In this document: in pieces, positions 9,707 to 16,868 of the stretch
How the letters are laid out: every line of letters starts with the position of its first letter
Numbering within the stretch: the stretch's first letter is position 1
Assembly (NCBI GenBank): GCA_900551295.1
Contig: URVJ01000002.1
Coordinates: 82,189 to 146,188 of the forward strand
Origin: an uncultured Eubacteriales bacterium
GTDB taxonomy: Bacteria > Bacillota > Clostridia > Oscillospirales > CAG-382
DNA length: 64,000 nucleotides
Reading direction: 5' to 3'
Made by a program: the position numbers and the translations under genes
The notes under the pieces: model-generated
Told to the model about the DNA's origin: nothing
Database searches by the model: none
Seen by the model: only the letters and a program-made list of their open reading frames with translations

Positions 9707-10167
9707 CAGCACTTGTTCAGAGAGTAAAACACGCAAGCGTCACGGTAGACGGCGAGTGTGTGTCCGAAATAGGAAAAGGATTTCTGGTGCTTTTCGGAGT
9801 TTTTGAAAACGATACCGAAAAAGAGGCGGATCTGCTTGCGGATAAGACCGCAAAACTTCGCATATTTACCGATGAAAACGATAAAATGAATCTTTCGCTG
9901 CTCAATCTTTCCGAGATGGGAGAAAAAGCGTCCGTGCTTGTCGTTTCGCAGTTTACGCTGTGCGCTGACTGTAAGGGACAGAACAGACCGTCGTTTATAA
10001 AGGCGGCGCGTCCCGAAAAGGCAGTTCCTCTGTATGAAAGATATATGGACAGACTGAAAAGCGGGTACGGAATAGAGGTCGGACACGGCATTTTCGGCGC
10101 AGATATGAAAGTCGAGCTGCTGAACGACGGACCCGTAACAATAATTTTAGATACGGATAAGCTTTAA
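9703..10167 (+). CDS. dtd: D-aminoacyl-tRNA deacylase
   Basis: Frees tRNA mischarged with D-amino acids (and glycine from tRNA-Ala). 154 residues, full length. The two cross-subunit active-site motifs are present: 'SQFTLCAD' and a C-terminal 'NDGPVTI' (Gly-cisPro-type GP motif). The ATG overlaps the rel stop (ATGA), so the two are translationally coupled, an arrangement common in Firmicutes. Confidence 0.97.
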   Translation: MTALVQRVKHASVTVDGECVSEIGKGFLVLFGVFENDTEKEADLLADKTAKLRIFTDENDKMNLSLLNLSEMGEKASVLVVSQFTLCADCKGQNRPSFIKAARPEKAVPLYERYMDRLKSGYGIEVGHGIFGADMKVELLNDGPVTIILDTDKL

Positions 10168-10170
10168 AAT

Positions 10171-11640
10171 ATGATTATAACCGTAAACGATACGCAAAAC
10201 AGCGCAAATCTGCTGTATTATCAGTCGCTTGCACTGCTGTTTCTTCCGTGCGAAAAATTCACTTTAAACGATACGGAAAATAAGATGAATGTCGATGCCT
10301 TTTCAAAGGACGGCAAGTTTTTCGTAACAGTAAGCCTTGATATTTCGGGTAAGACCGCAGTAAGTGGGCAGAGCGAAGATATAATGCCGTCAAAAACGCG
10401 GCAGATGAAAAATCTGATAGGCAGAAACGTGCTGTCGGCGTTTGAAAAAATATTTGACCGTAAACCTCCGTGGGGAATTTCAACAGGCGTAAAGCCCGTT
10501 AAGCTTGCGCGCGAGTTTATTCTGAAGGACGGGGAACAGTCTGCGCTTGAAACGCTGTGCCGCGACTACGCGTTTGACGAGCGAAAAGCAAAGCTCTGTA
10601 TAGAGGCAAACCGACGCGAAACCGAAGCGTTGAAAAATGTGCCGGATAATTCCTGTTCTGTGTATATTTCGGTGCCGTTCTGCCCGTCAAGGTGCGATTA
10701 TTGCTCGTTTGTTTCGTGTACAACGCCGCGTCTGCTTGCGCTGATTCCGGATTATATCGTAAGATTAAAGCAGGATATAGCCGATATTGCAGATACCGTA
10801 AGACAGAACGGGCTTGAAGTACGCAGCGTCTATGTCGGCGGAGGAACTCCGGCAATACTTGAACACGGACAGATAAATGATGTCCTTGACTGCTTTTTCA
10901 AGAACTTTTCGGATACCGATATAAAAGAATTTACTTTTGAAGCCGGACGTCCCGACTGCATAACAAAGCCTAAGCTTGAAGTGCTTAAAAGTTACGGCAT
11001 AGGCAGAATAAGCGTAAACGCGCAGACGACGAACGACGCGGTTCTGCGGTATGTCGGCAGAAACCATACGGCAAAGCAGTTTTTCGATGCGTTCCGACTT
11101 GCGAGAGAAACGGGATTTGACTGTATAAATACCGATCTTATAGCGGGACTTCCGTCGGACAGCCTTGAAAGCTTTAAAAACAGCGTGGATAATATTACGG
11201 CGCTTGAACCGGAAAATATAACCGTCCATGCCTTTACTTTAAAGAAGTCGTCAAAGTTCAGAACCGAGGGAAATACCGATATAACATCGTCGTTTTCACA
11301 GGCTGAAAAAATGCTTGATTACGCCGCTGATAAGCTGGGAACAAACGGATATTCTCCGTACTACGTGTACAGGCAGAAAAACACCGTGGGAGATCTCGAT
11401 AATACGGGATATGCAAAACCCGGCTTTGAAAGCATTTACAATATCGTCATGATGGGCGAAAAGCATACGGTTTTCGCAGCCGGTGCGGGAGCTGTGACAA
11501 AGCTTGTCCCGAACGCCGCGACGGGCGGAAAGATAGAGCGCATATTCGCGCCGAAATATCCGTATGAATATCTCGACAGACAAAAATATAAGGGCTTTGA
11601 CAAACAAAGCGTAACACAATTTTACAGTAACAAAAAATAA
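10171..11640 (+). CDS. hemZ: HemZ-like coproporphyrinogen III dehydrogenase (radical SAM)
   Basis: 489-residue radical-SAM protein. The CX3CX2C cluster motif lies at C171, C175, C178 ('CPSRCDYC'), after an N-terminal domain of about 160 residues that marks HemZ as against the shorter HemN/HemW. 'YVGGGTPA' and 'NTDLIAGLP' follow, as in HemN-type proteins. Family role: oxygen-independent oxidation of coproporphyrinogen III; in clostridia lacking a complete haem pathway the actual function is uncertain and no other haem genes lie in this window. Three bases after dtd with no visible RBS, so probably translated by coupling. Confidence 0.88.
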   Translation: MIITVNDTQNSANLLYYQSLALLFLPCEKFTLNDTENKMNVDAFSKDGKFFVTVSLDISGKTAVSGQSEDIMPSKTRQMKNLIGRNVLSAFEKIFDRKPPWGISTGVKPVKLAREFILKDGEQSALETLCRDYAFDERKAKLCIEANRRETEALKNVPDNSCSVYISVPFCPSRCDYCSFVSCTTPRLLALIPDYIVRLKQDIADIADTVRQNGLEVRSVYVGGGTPAILEHGQINDVLDCFFKNFSDTDIKEFTFEAGRPDCITKPKLEVLKSYGIGRISVNAQTTNDAVLRYVGRNHTAKQFFDAFRLARETGFDCINTDLIAGLPSDSLESFKNSVDNITALEPENITVHAFTLKKSSKFRTEGNTDITSSFSQAEKMLDYAADKLGTNGYSPYYVYRQKNTVGDLDNTGYAKPGFESIYNIVMMGEKHTVFAAGAGAVTKLVPNAATGGKIERIFAPKYPYEYLDRQKYKGFDKQSVTQFYSNKK

Positions 11641-11658
11641 TCAAAGGGTGGGCAAGAT

Positions 11659-13311
11659 TTGAGTAAAAAGACCGGACAGACGTTTGTATTCGGCGCCGTC
11701 GTGCTTATGGCGTCAAATATTCTCGTAAAGCTTATAGGCGCGCTTTTCAGAATACCTCTTACCAATATAATCAAAGTCGAGGGTATGGGGTATTTCAACG
11801 CAGCGTACAGCATATACGTAATGTTCTATAACATATCCACGGCAGGTATACCCGTCGCCGTGTCGCGAATGGTAGCCGCAAGCGCCTCAAAGGGCAACTA
11901 TAAGGAGGCGCAGAAGATATTCGATATTGCGCTGAAGCTCTTTGTAGTTATAGGCGTTGTCGGAACGGCTGTCATGATGGCAGGCGCGCAGTTTTTTGCA
12001 GAGTGGTCGAAAATGCCCGATTCAAGCTATGCAATGCTCGCAATAGCGCCGACAATATTCTTTATCTGCGTTTCAAGCGCATACAGAGGATATTTTCAGG
12101 GTATGTCGGATATGGTGCCTACCGCTGTCTCGCAGGTAATAGAGGCTGTCGGTAAGCTCGGAATAGGACTTGCCGCCGCAATCTACTTTACAAGAAACGC
12201 GTATCCCGTGAAGATTACCGCAGCGTTTGTAATCTCAGGCGTTTCAATAGGCGTCGCTCTCAGTATGTTCTACGCAATGGCGGTAAAGATAAAGTACGCG
12301 TCCTCACCCGAGTACAGGGCGAAAATTCAAAATTGCCCCTATAACGCTCGTCCGTCAAAATCCATATTGTCCGAACTTGTAATAACTGCAATTCCGATAA
12401 CGCTAGCGTCCTCCATAATGGGACTTACAAACGTTATAGATACTTTTCTCATAGCAAACCGCCTTATAAGCGCAGGCGTTTCGGCAAAGGCAGCCGCATC
12501 CTATTACGGAACATATTCCTCAATGGTAATACCGCTTTTCAATATGACGCCTACATTTATATACCCGTTTGCGATAAGCGCAATTCCGGCTGTTTCTTCG
12601 GCAATAGCCGCAAAAAGACTCGATAAGGCTTATTCGAGCATAGAATCCGCATTCAGAAACTGCGCTATAATATCGATCCCATGTGCAATAGGACTTGCGT
12701 CAATGTCGCGCGGTATCGTAAGACTGCTTTTCAAAGAAGAAATGATAAAGAACGGCGCGTCCTCGGTGTCCTCAACGGAACTTGCAGCACCGGCACTGTC
12801 GGTCGTCGCGTGCGCAATAGTATTCTTGGGCGTAATAGCAATTACAAACTCGGTTCTTCAGGCATGGCGCCTTGAAAGATATACGCTCGTATCGACAGGA
12901 GCAGGAGTCGCCGTAAAATTTGCGGCAACATATATAGTTACCGGAATACCCGGTACGGGAATTATCGGAAGCGCCGTCGGCACAATGCTCTGCTACTTTA
13001 CGATAATGGCGATAAACCTGTTCTTTGTAATAAAAAAGACTGGATATGTGCCGAATGTCGGAAGAATATTCGTAAAACCGCTGCTTGCGGGAGTATGCTG
13101 CGGCGTGAGCGCGCTGATCTTTAACTTTGTGCTTTTAAATGTCGGAATACCCGAAAAACTGACGACTCTTGCGGCAATAGCCGGCGCTGTTGCGGTATAC
13201 TTCGCAGTGCTTGTTTTCGGAAAGGGTATTTGCCGCGATGACGTGCTTATGATGCCCAAAGGCGAAAAGATCTGCGGCGTTATGGATAAATATAATCTTC
13301 TCGAAAAGTAA
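11659..13311 (+). CDS. MurJ/SpoVB-type polysaccharide or lipid II flippase (YabM-like)
   Basis: 550-residue MOP-superfamily integral membrane protein with about 14 predicted helices, of the polysaccharide biosynthesis/SpoVB group. The neighbourhood (this gene, mazG, rqcP, yabP, yabQ, divIC) matches the B. subtilis yabM-yabN-yabO-yabP-yabQ-divIC order, so it is likely the YabM counterpart; SpoVB paralogues are the main alternative. The start is TTG at 11659, with AAGGGTGGG 7-8 bases upstream. Presumed to move a wall or capsule precursor across the membrane. Confidence 0.88.
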   Translation: MSKKTGQTFVFGAVVLMASNILVKLIGALFRIPLTNIIKVEGMGYFNAAYSIYVMFYNISTAGIPVAVSRMVAASASKGNYKEAQKIFDIALKLFVVIGVVGTAVMMAGAQFFAEWSKMPDSSYAMLAIAPTIFFICVSSAYRGYFQGMSDMVPTAVSQVIEAVGKLGIGLAAAIYFTRNAYPVKITAAFVISGVSIGVALSMFYAMAVKIKYASSPEYRAKIQNCPYNARPSKSILSELVITAIPITLASSIMGLTNVIDTFLIANRLISAGVSAKAAASYYGTYSSMVIPLFNMTPTFIYPFAISAIPAVSSAIAAKRLDKAYSSIESAFRNCAIISIPCAIGLASMSRGIVRLLFKEEMIKNGASSVSSTELAAPALSVVACAIVFLGVIAITNSVLQAWRLERYTLVSTGAGVAVKFAATYIVTGIPGTGIIGSAVGTMLCYFTIMAINLFFVIKKTGYVPNVGRIFVKPLLAGVCCGVSALIFNFVLLNVGIPEKLTTLAAIAGAVAVYFAVLVFGKGICRDDVLMMPKGEKICGVMDKYNLLEK

Positions 13312-13320
13312 GGAAAGAAT

Positions 13321-14043
13321 ATGCTGGATTTTGAAAAATCGGTCGGATATTTAAAGTCAAAGGAACATTACAGCTTTGAGGATCTGTGTCTGCTGACGCG
13401 TGTGCTAAGAAGTGAAAGAGGCTGTCCGTGGGACAGGGAACAAACAAATAAATCCGTGAGAAATGCCTTTATCGACGAAACGTATGAGTTTATCGAAGGG
13501 CTTGACGCGGACGATAATAAGCTTATGTGCGAGGAACTCGGCGACGTGCTGTTTCAGATAGTGTTCCACTGCTGCATAAAGTCCGAAACCGATGAGTTTG
13601 ACGAATCCGACGTGATAGACGGTATCTGCAAAAAGATGATTTTGCGTCATCCGCACGTGTTCGGCGATACCGACGTTAAAAATTCCGCCGAAGTGCTTGT
13701 CAACTGGGAAAATATCAAAAATGACGAAAAGCAGAGAAAGACGCCGTATGAAAGACTGAAAAGCGTTGCCGTGTCGCTGCCGTCGCTCATGAGAAGTCAG
13801 AAACTGTACTCAAAGGCGTGCAAATACGGATTGTGTGAAAAAAAGAACGCGCCGGAAAGCCTTGACGAAGCTGAAAAAATCATCGCCGATATGAAAAAAG
13901 ACGGTGTAAATGCAGACAATATTTCGCACCTGCTATCGGTTTGCACGGAAATTTCGGAGTCGGCAGGAGTGGACGCCGAAGAGGCTCTGTACCGCGCAAA
14001 CAACGCATTTACCGAACAATTCCGCGAAAATTACGGTAAGTGA
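13321..14043 (+). CDS. mazG: MazG nucleoside triphosphate pyrophosphohydrolase
   Basis: Cleans abnormal nucleoside triphosphates by hydrolysis to NMP and PPi. 240 residues. The family signature 'LRSERGCPWDREQT' (about 29-42) and the metal-binding helix 'DETYEFIEGL' with the partner 'EELGDVLFQIVFH' are intact in the N-terminal MazG domain; the second MazG-like half follows after residue 140. Unlike B. subtilis YabN there is no N-terminal tetrapyrrole methylase domain. Nine bases after the flippase gene. Confidence 0.93.
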   Translation: MLDFEKSVGYLKSKEHYSFEDLCLLTRVLRSERGCPWDREQTNKSVRNAFIDETYEFIEGLDADDNKLMCEELGDVLFQIVFHCCIKSETDEFDESDVIDGICKKMILRHPHVFGDTDVKNSAEVLVNWENIKNDEKQRKTPYERLKSVAVSLPSLMRSQKLYSKACKYGLCEKKNAPESLDEAEKIIADMKKDGVNADNISHLLSVCTEISESAGVDAEEALYRANNAFTEQFRENYGK

Positions 14044-14159
14044 AAAAATATAACGAACGATTTTTGCGCACAGACGCCGCAATTTGACGATTTATGAATG
14101 CACAATTGTAAATAAATGGTTAATTTGTATGTTTTAACTTAAAAAAGCCAAAATAGTTC

Positions 14160-14188
14160 TTGCAATTTCGGCAAAATAATGTTATATT
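14160..14188 (+). promoter_or_regulatory. SigA-type promoter for hup
   Basis: TTGCAA (14160-14165), 17-base spacer, TATATT (14183-14188), 43 bases before the hup start. The A+T-rich 187-base gap from 14044 contains nothing else that I recognise. Confidence 0.75.
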
Positions 14189-14230
14189 ATCAATGCTGAT
14201 TATTTTAATTTAAATTAAGGAGTATTCAAA

Positions 14231-14515
14231 ATGAACAAGACAGAACTTACAGCAAAAGTTGCGGAAAAGACAGGTCTTACAAAGGAACAGTCCGCTAACG
14301 CAGTTAACGCAGTATTCGCATCCATGACCGATGCACTCGCACAGGGCGATAAGATCCAGCTCGTAGGATTCGGTACATTTGCAGTTAAATACCGTGCAGA
14401 AAAGGAATCCAAGAATCCGAGAACCGGCGAAAAGATCAAGGTTCCCGCAACATACCGTCCGGCATTTTCCGCAGGCAAGAGCCTCAAGGAAACCGTTGCA
14501 AAGTACAAGGGCTGA
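14231..14515 (+). CDS. hup: HU family DNA-binding protein
   Basis: Histone-like nucleoid protein, 94 residues. 'MNKTELTAKVAEKTGLTK' opening and the DNA-binding arm 'GKNPRTG'-like 'KNPRTGEKIKVPATYRPAF' are typical; ends in 'SLKETVAKYKG'. It has its own promoter and AAGGAG RBS (14217-14222), and its codons (gca, aag, ctc) look more restricted than those of its neighbours, as expected for an abundant protein. It sits inside the mazG-rqcP interval, as in many clostridia. Confidence 0.97.
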   Translation: MNKTELTAKVAEKTGLTKEQSANAVNAVFASMTDALAQGDKIQLVGFGTFAVKYRAEKESKNPRTGEKIKVPATYRPAFSAGKSLKETVAKYKG

Positions 14516-14549
14516 TTTTTTAAGACAGTTTTAATTCAATAACAACCGC

Positions 14550-14634
14550 GACCGTTTCACTTTGCTTTAAGTCTGTTATGGACGGCATAATTATGTGCCG
14601 TCGGTATATGGGGTGTGCAAAAGCTGAAACGGTC
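14550..14634 (+). ncRNA. Long-range folded RNA element between hup and rqcP
   Basis: Outer arms GACCGTTTCA (14550-14559) and TGAAACGGTC (14625-14634) are perfectly complementary and extend inward, past a small bulge, as TTTGC (14561-14565) with GCAAA (14617-14621). Inside lies a second perfect hairpin, GACGGCA (14581-14587) with TGCCGTC (14596-14602). Only a weak 'tgtctttt' follows the outer stem, so it is not a textbook terminator. It may be the hup 3' end, an attenuator or leader for rqcP, or an RNA of unknown role. RNA status is inferred from the pairing alone. Confidence 0.45.
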
Positions 14635-14670
14635 TGTCTTTTGTAAAAGTGAAAATGCACCGGAGGAATA

Positions 14671-14910
14671 ATGAGAATAGATAAATATTTAAAGGTTTCA
14701 AGACTTATAAAGCGCAGAACCGTTGCAAACGACGCCTGCGACAGCGAGCATATCGCGGTGAACGGCAAAACGGTAAAGGCGTCGTATGACGTAAAAGAAG
14801 GCGATATTATAAGCATAACCTTCGGTGAAAAGACGCTGAAGGTAAGAGTGACCGACGTAAGGGAGCACGTTTCAAAAAACGAGGCGTCTCAGATGTACGA
14901 GGCGCTCTGA
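14671..14910 (+). CDS. rqcP: RqcP (YabO), S4-domain ribosome-associated quality-control factor
   Basis: 79 residues, essentially a single S4 RNA-binding domain ('MRIDKYLKVSRLIKRRTVAN'...'VNGKTVKASYDVKEGD'). In B. subtilis RqcP assists RqcH in adding C-terminal alanine tails on stalled 50S-nascent chain complexes. GGAGG lies 7-8 bases before the ATG. Its location before yabP-yabQ-divIC is the same as in B. subtilis. HslR (Hsp15) is a related S4 protein but synteny favours RqcP. Confidence 0.9.
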   Translation: MRIDKYLKVSRLIKRRTVANDACDSEHIAVNGKTVKASYDVKEGDIISITFGEKTLKVRVTDVREHVSKNEASQMYEAL

Positions 14911-14913
14911 TTT

Positions 14914-14943
14914 GGCATATGTCGGGCTGTGCGCGCATAATGT
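14914..14943 (+). promoter_or_regulatory. Possible sigma-E-type sporulation promoter for yabP-yabQ
   Basis: GGCATATG (14914-14921), 14-base spacer, CATAATGT (14936-14943) resembles the mother-cell sigma-E pattern (GKCATATT, 13-15 bases, CATACAnT). In B. subtilis yabP-yabQ are sigma-E dependent, so the position, 45 bases before the yabP start, makes sense. The -10 departs at two bases. Confidence 0.4.
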
Positions 14944-14988
14944 ATATTGACATGATTGTTTGTGTCAATAATGCAAGGGAATGATTTT

Positions 14989-15270
14989 GTGAACGGACAG
15001 ACTGCGCACAAGGGACATAATTTAAATTTGTATGACAGGGAGCGTTTCTGCGTTACCGGCGTTTCGTCGGTTGAGAGCTTTGACGAAAGTATGGTTGTAA
15101 TGGAGCTTGACGAGGGCAGTACGCTTACGGTTGAGGGCGTGAATTTGAGCATAACCGACCTCGATCTCGAAAAGGGGAGCGTAGAGGCGTCGGGGCTTGT
15201 GACTGGAATGTTTTACAGCGATTCGTCACCGGTAAAGCGCGGATTTTTCTCAAGGCTGGTCAAGGGCTGA
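14989..15270 (+). CDS. yabP: YabP, sporulation protein
   Basis: About 93 residues; the core 'HNLNLYDRERFCVTGVSSVE' with 'LTVEGVNLSI' and a C-terminal 'GMFYS' is the YabP/YqfC family fold. Required for sporulation in B. subtilis, function at the molecular level unknown. I choose GTG at 14989 because AAGGGA (14975-14980) is 8 bases upstream; longer in-frame starts at 14956 and 14971 lack an RBS. Its stop overlaps the yabQ ATG (TGATG). Confidence 0.88.
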   Translation: MNGQTAHKGHNLNLYDRERFCVTGVSSVESFDESMVVMELDEGSTLTVEGVNLSITDLDLEKGSVEASGLVTGMFYSDSSPVKRGFFSRLVKG

Positions 15271-15770
15271 TGCAGATATATTATCCCGAAAATCAGAAGA
15301 TTGTTTTTCTGTACTTCTTGGCTGTCGGAGTTTTTCTGGGAATAGTCTTTGATGTGCTGCGGATCAAGCGTGAGTTTTTCGGCACATCAAGACTTGTGCT
15401 TTTTTTTGACGATCTTGCCTATATGCTGTTCTGTACGTGTGTGCTTATACTCGGCGTTTTCAGGGTAAATAACGGAAATCTGCGCTGGTTTGAGTTTTTT
15501 AGCCCGTGTATAGGTTTTCTTGCTTACCGCGCAACGCTCTCAAAGCTTGTAATTAAATTTTTCTTTTTCCTTTCAAGGCTGATAAAGAGAATTTTCCGTG
15601 CGGTCTGCAACTTTTTGCTGCGGATTTTGAAAACTATCTTTAAACCGGTGTTTAAACTGCTTTCGCATATTGCAAAAATTTTGCGCCGCGACTTGACGGA
15701 AACGCAAAACACGCTTTATACGTACAGAGTTAAAATTAAAATGATAAAGGCTTGTAAAAACGTTTGTTAA
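15270..15770 (+). CDS. yabQ: YabQ, spore cortex membrane protein
   Basis: 166 residues. Three to four hydrophobic segments in the first 100 residues ('IVFLYFLAVGVFLGIVFDVL', 'DDLAYMLFCTCVLILGVF'), then a strongly basic tail. This and its place right after yabP identify it as YabQ, needed for cortex formation in B. subtilis. Overlaps the yabP stop by one base, so translation is coupled. Confidence 0.85.
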   Translation: MQIYYPENQKIVFLYFLAVGVFLGIVFDVLRIKREFFGTSRLVLFFDDLAYMLFCTCVLILGVFRVNNGNLRWFEFFSPCIGFLAYRATLSKLVIKFFFFLSRLIKRIFRAVCNFLLRILKTIFKPVFKLLSHIAKILRRDLTETQNTLYTYRVKIKMIKACKNVC

Positions 15771-15792
15771 TGATACGGGAAGTGTATATTAA

Positions 15793-16059
15793 ATGAATTA
15801 TATCAAACAGATAGTAATAGGATTTGTGCTGATTGCAGTAATGGTGGTTGCGGTCAGAATACAGATCACCATAAACGAAGCCAATATGAAAAAACAGGAG
15901 CTTGCCGAGCAGAGAGATGAGCTGAAATATCAGAACGAAAAACTTCAGAGCGAACTTGATATGCCGCTTGACGACGACTATGTTGCGCGCGTTGCGTCGG
16001 ATCAGCTCGGATATAAGGATCCCAATGCCAAGTATTTCTATAATAATCTTCCGGACTGA
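15793..16059 (+). CDS. divIC: DivIC/FtsB-type septum formation initiator
   Basis: 88-residue bitopic protein: one membrane helix (about residues 5-22), then a coiled coil ('KKQELAEQRDELKYQNEKLQ') and the family's short C-terminal 'ARDQLGY'-like segment, here 'ASDQLGYKDPN'. The yabQ-divIC order is conserved with B. subtilis; in that organism DivIC works with FtsL and DivIB at the division septum. It is shorter than B. subtilis DivIC. FtsL cannot be excluded by sequence alone. Confidence 0.82.
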   Translation: MNYIKQIVIGFVLIAVMVVAVRIQITINEANMKKQELAEQRDELKYQNEKLQSELDMPLDDDYVARVASDQLGYKDPNAKYFYNNLPD

Positions 16060-16122
16060 TACGGCGTCACATAATTCTCACCTAAAGTAAACATATTTTT
16101 TGCATTTTTTACATAAAACTTC

Positions 16123-16152
16123 TTTACATTCATGCGATTTTTGTGCTATAAT
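16123..16152 (+). promoter_or_regulatory. SigA-type promoter for hpf
   Basis: TTTACA (16123-16128), 18-base spacer, TATAAT (16147-16152). Placed 50 bases before the hpf start; the predicted transcript begins right at the leader hairpin. Confidence 0.65.
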
Positions 16153-16159
16153 ACATATA

Positions 16160-16178
16160 GAGATCAAGAGATGATCTC
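16160..16178 (+). promoter_or_regulatory. Hairpin at the 5' end of the hpf mRNA
   Basis: GAGATCA (16160-16166), loop of 5, TGATCTC (16172-16178), perfectly paired, starting at about the predicted transcription start and ending 11 bases before the AGGAGG. Could stabilise the transcript or serve as a DNA operator; no way to tell from sequence. Confidence 0.45.
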
Positions 16179-16201
16179 AAAAAGGTACAGGAGGAATTTA
16201 C

Positions 16202-16726
16202 ATGAAAGTAATCATTGTCGGAAGAAGATTTGACGTAACGGACGATCTCAAGCAGAAAGTTGAGAAAAAGCTTTTAAAGCTTGATAAATTTTTCGACGAG
16301 CAGGCGGTAGCAAACGTCACTATGCGCGCCGAGAGAAACAAAGAAATACTTGAAATTACAATAACATATAAAGGAACAATGTTCCGTTCGGAGGTTGCGG
16401 AAGAAAAAATACCGGCTGCACTCGATAAGTCGATAGACATAATAGAAAGACAGATAAGAAAGAATAAAACAAGACTTGAAAAACGTCTTAAAACCGGATC
16501 TGTCGAGAGCCTTGTCGAAGAATTCAAGGACGTACCCGAAGATGAGATAAAGATAACGAGGGTAAAGAAGTTCGACGTAAGACTCATGACTGCGGAGGAA
16601 GCAGTAATGCAGATGAACCTTCTCGGACATTCGTTCTTCCTGTATAGGGACGCTGAAAGCGGAGAATTCAATGTCGTTTATAAGAAAAAGAACGACGAAT
16701 ACGGCGTAATAGAGCCGATTGAATAA
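16202..16726 (+). CDS. hpf: Long-form ribosome hibernation promoting factor
   Basis: 174 residues with the N-terminal S30AE domain ('VDVT..LK..VEKKLLKLDKFF' pattern, about 1-100) joined to the C-terminal dimerisation domain ('KKFDVRLMTAEEAVMQMNLL' to 'YKKKNDEYGVIEP', about 120-170). The long form dimerises 70S ribosomes into 100S particles in stationary phase. Strong RBS AGGAGG, own promoter, leader hairpin and terminator: a monocistronic unit. Confidence 0.97.
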   Translation: MKVIIVGRRFDVTDDLKQKVEKKLLKLDKFFDEQAVANVTMRAERNKEILEITITYKGTMFRSEVAEEKIPAALDKSIDIIERQIRKNKTRLEKRLKTGSVESLVEEFKDVPEDEIKITRVKKFDVRLMTAEEAVMQMNLLGHSFFLYRDAESGEFNVVYKKKNDEYGVIEPIE

Positions 16727-16735
16727 AAATCATAA

Positions 16736-16782
16736 CCGTGAGGGCATAATATTTCAAAAGCTCTCACGGCTTTTTTCTTTTT
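16736..16782 (+). terminator. Rho-independent terminator of hpf
   Basis: CCGTGAG (16736-16742) pairs with CTCACGG (16763-16769), followed by a T-rich tract (16771-16782). Confidence 0.85.
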
Positions 16783-16786
16783 GTAC

Positions 16787-16815
16787 TTGAATTTTCGGAA
16801 AACAGGCTGTATAAT
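16787..16815 (+). promoter_or_regulatory. SigA-type promoter for the MATE exporter
   Basis: TTGAAT (16787-16792), 17-base spacer, TATAAT (16810-16815). Lies directly after the hpf terminator. Confidence 0.75.
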
Positions 16816-16868
16816 TGTTCTTAACGCTAAAAGAACGGAATTTTTTGCACAATACGGAGATAATGTCC

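Noticed and set aside
14581..14602. Hairpin GACGGCA/TGCCGTC as the hup terminator
   Set aside because: No T run follows; it fits better as the inner stem of the larger fold.
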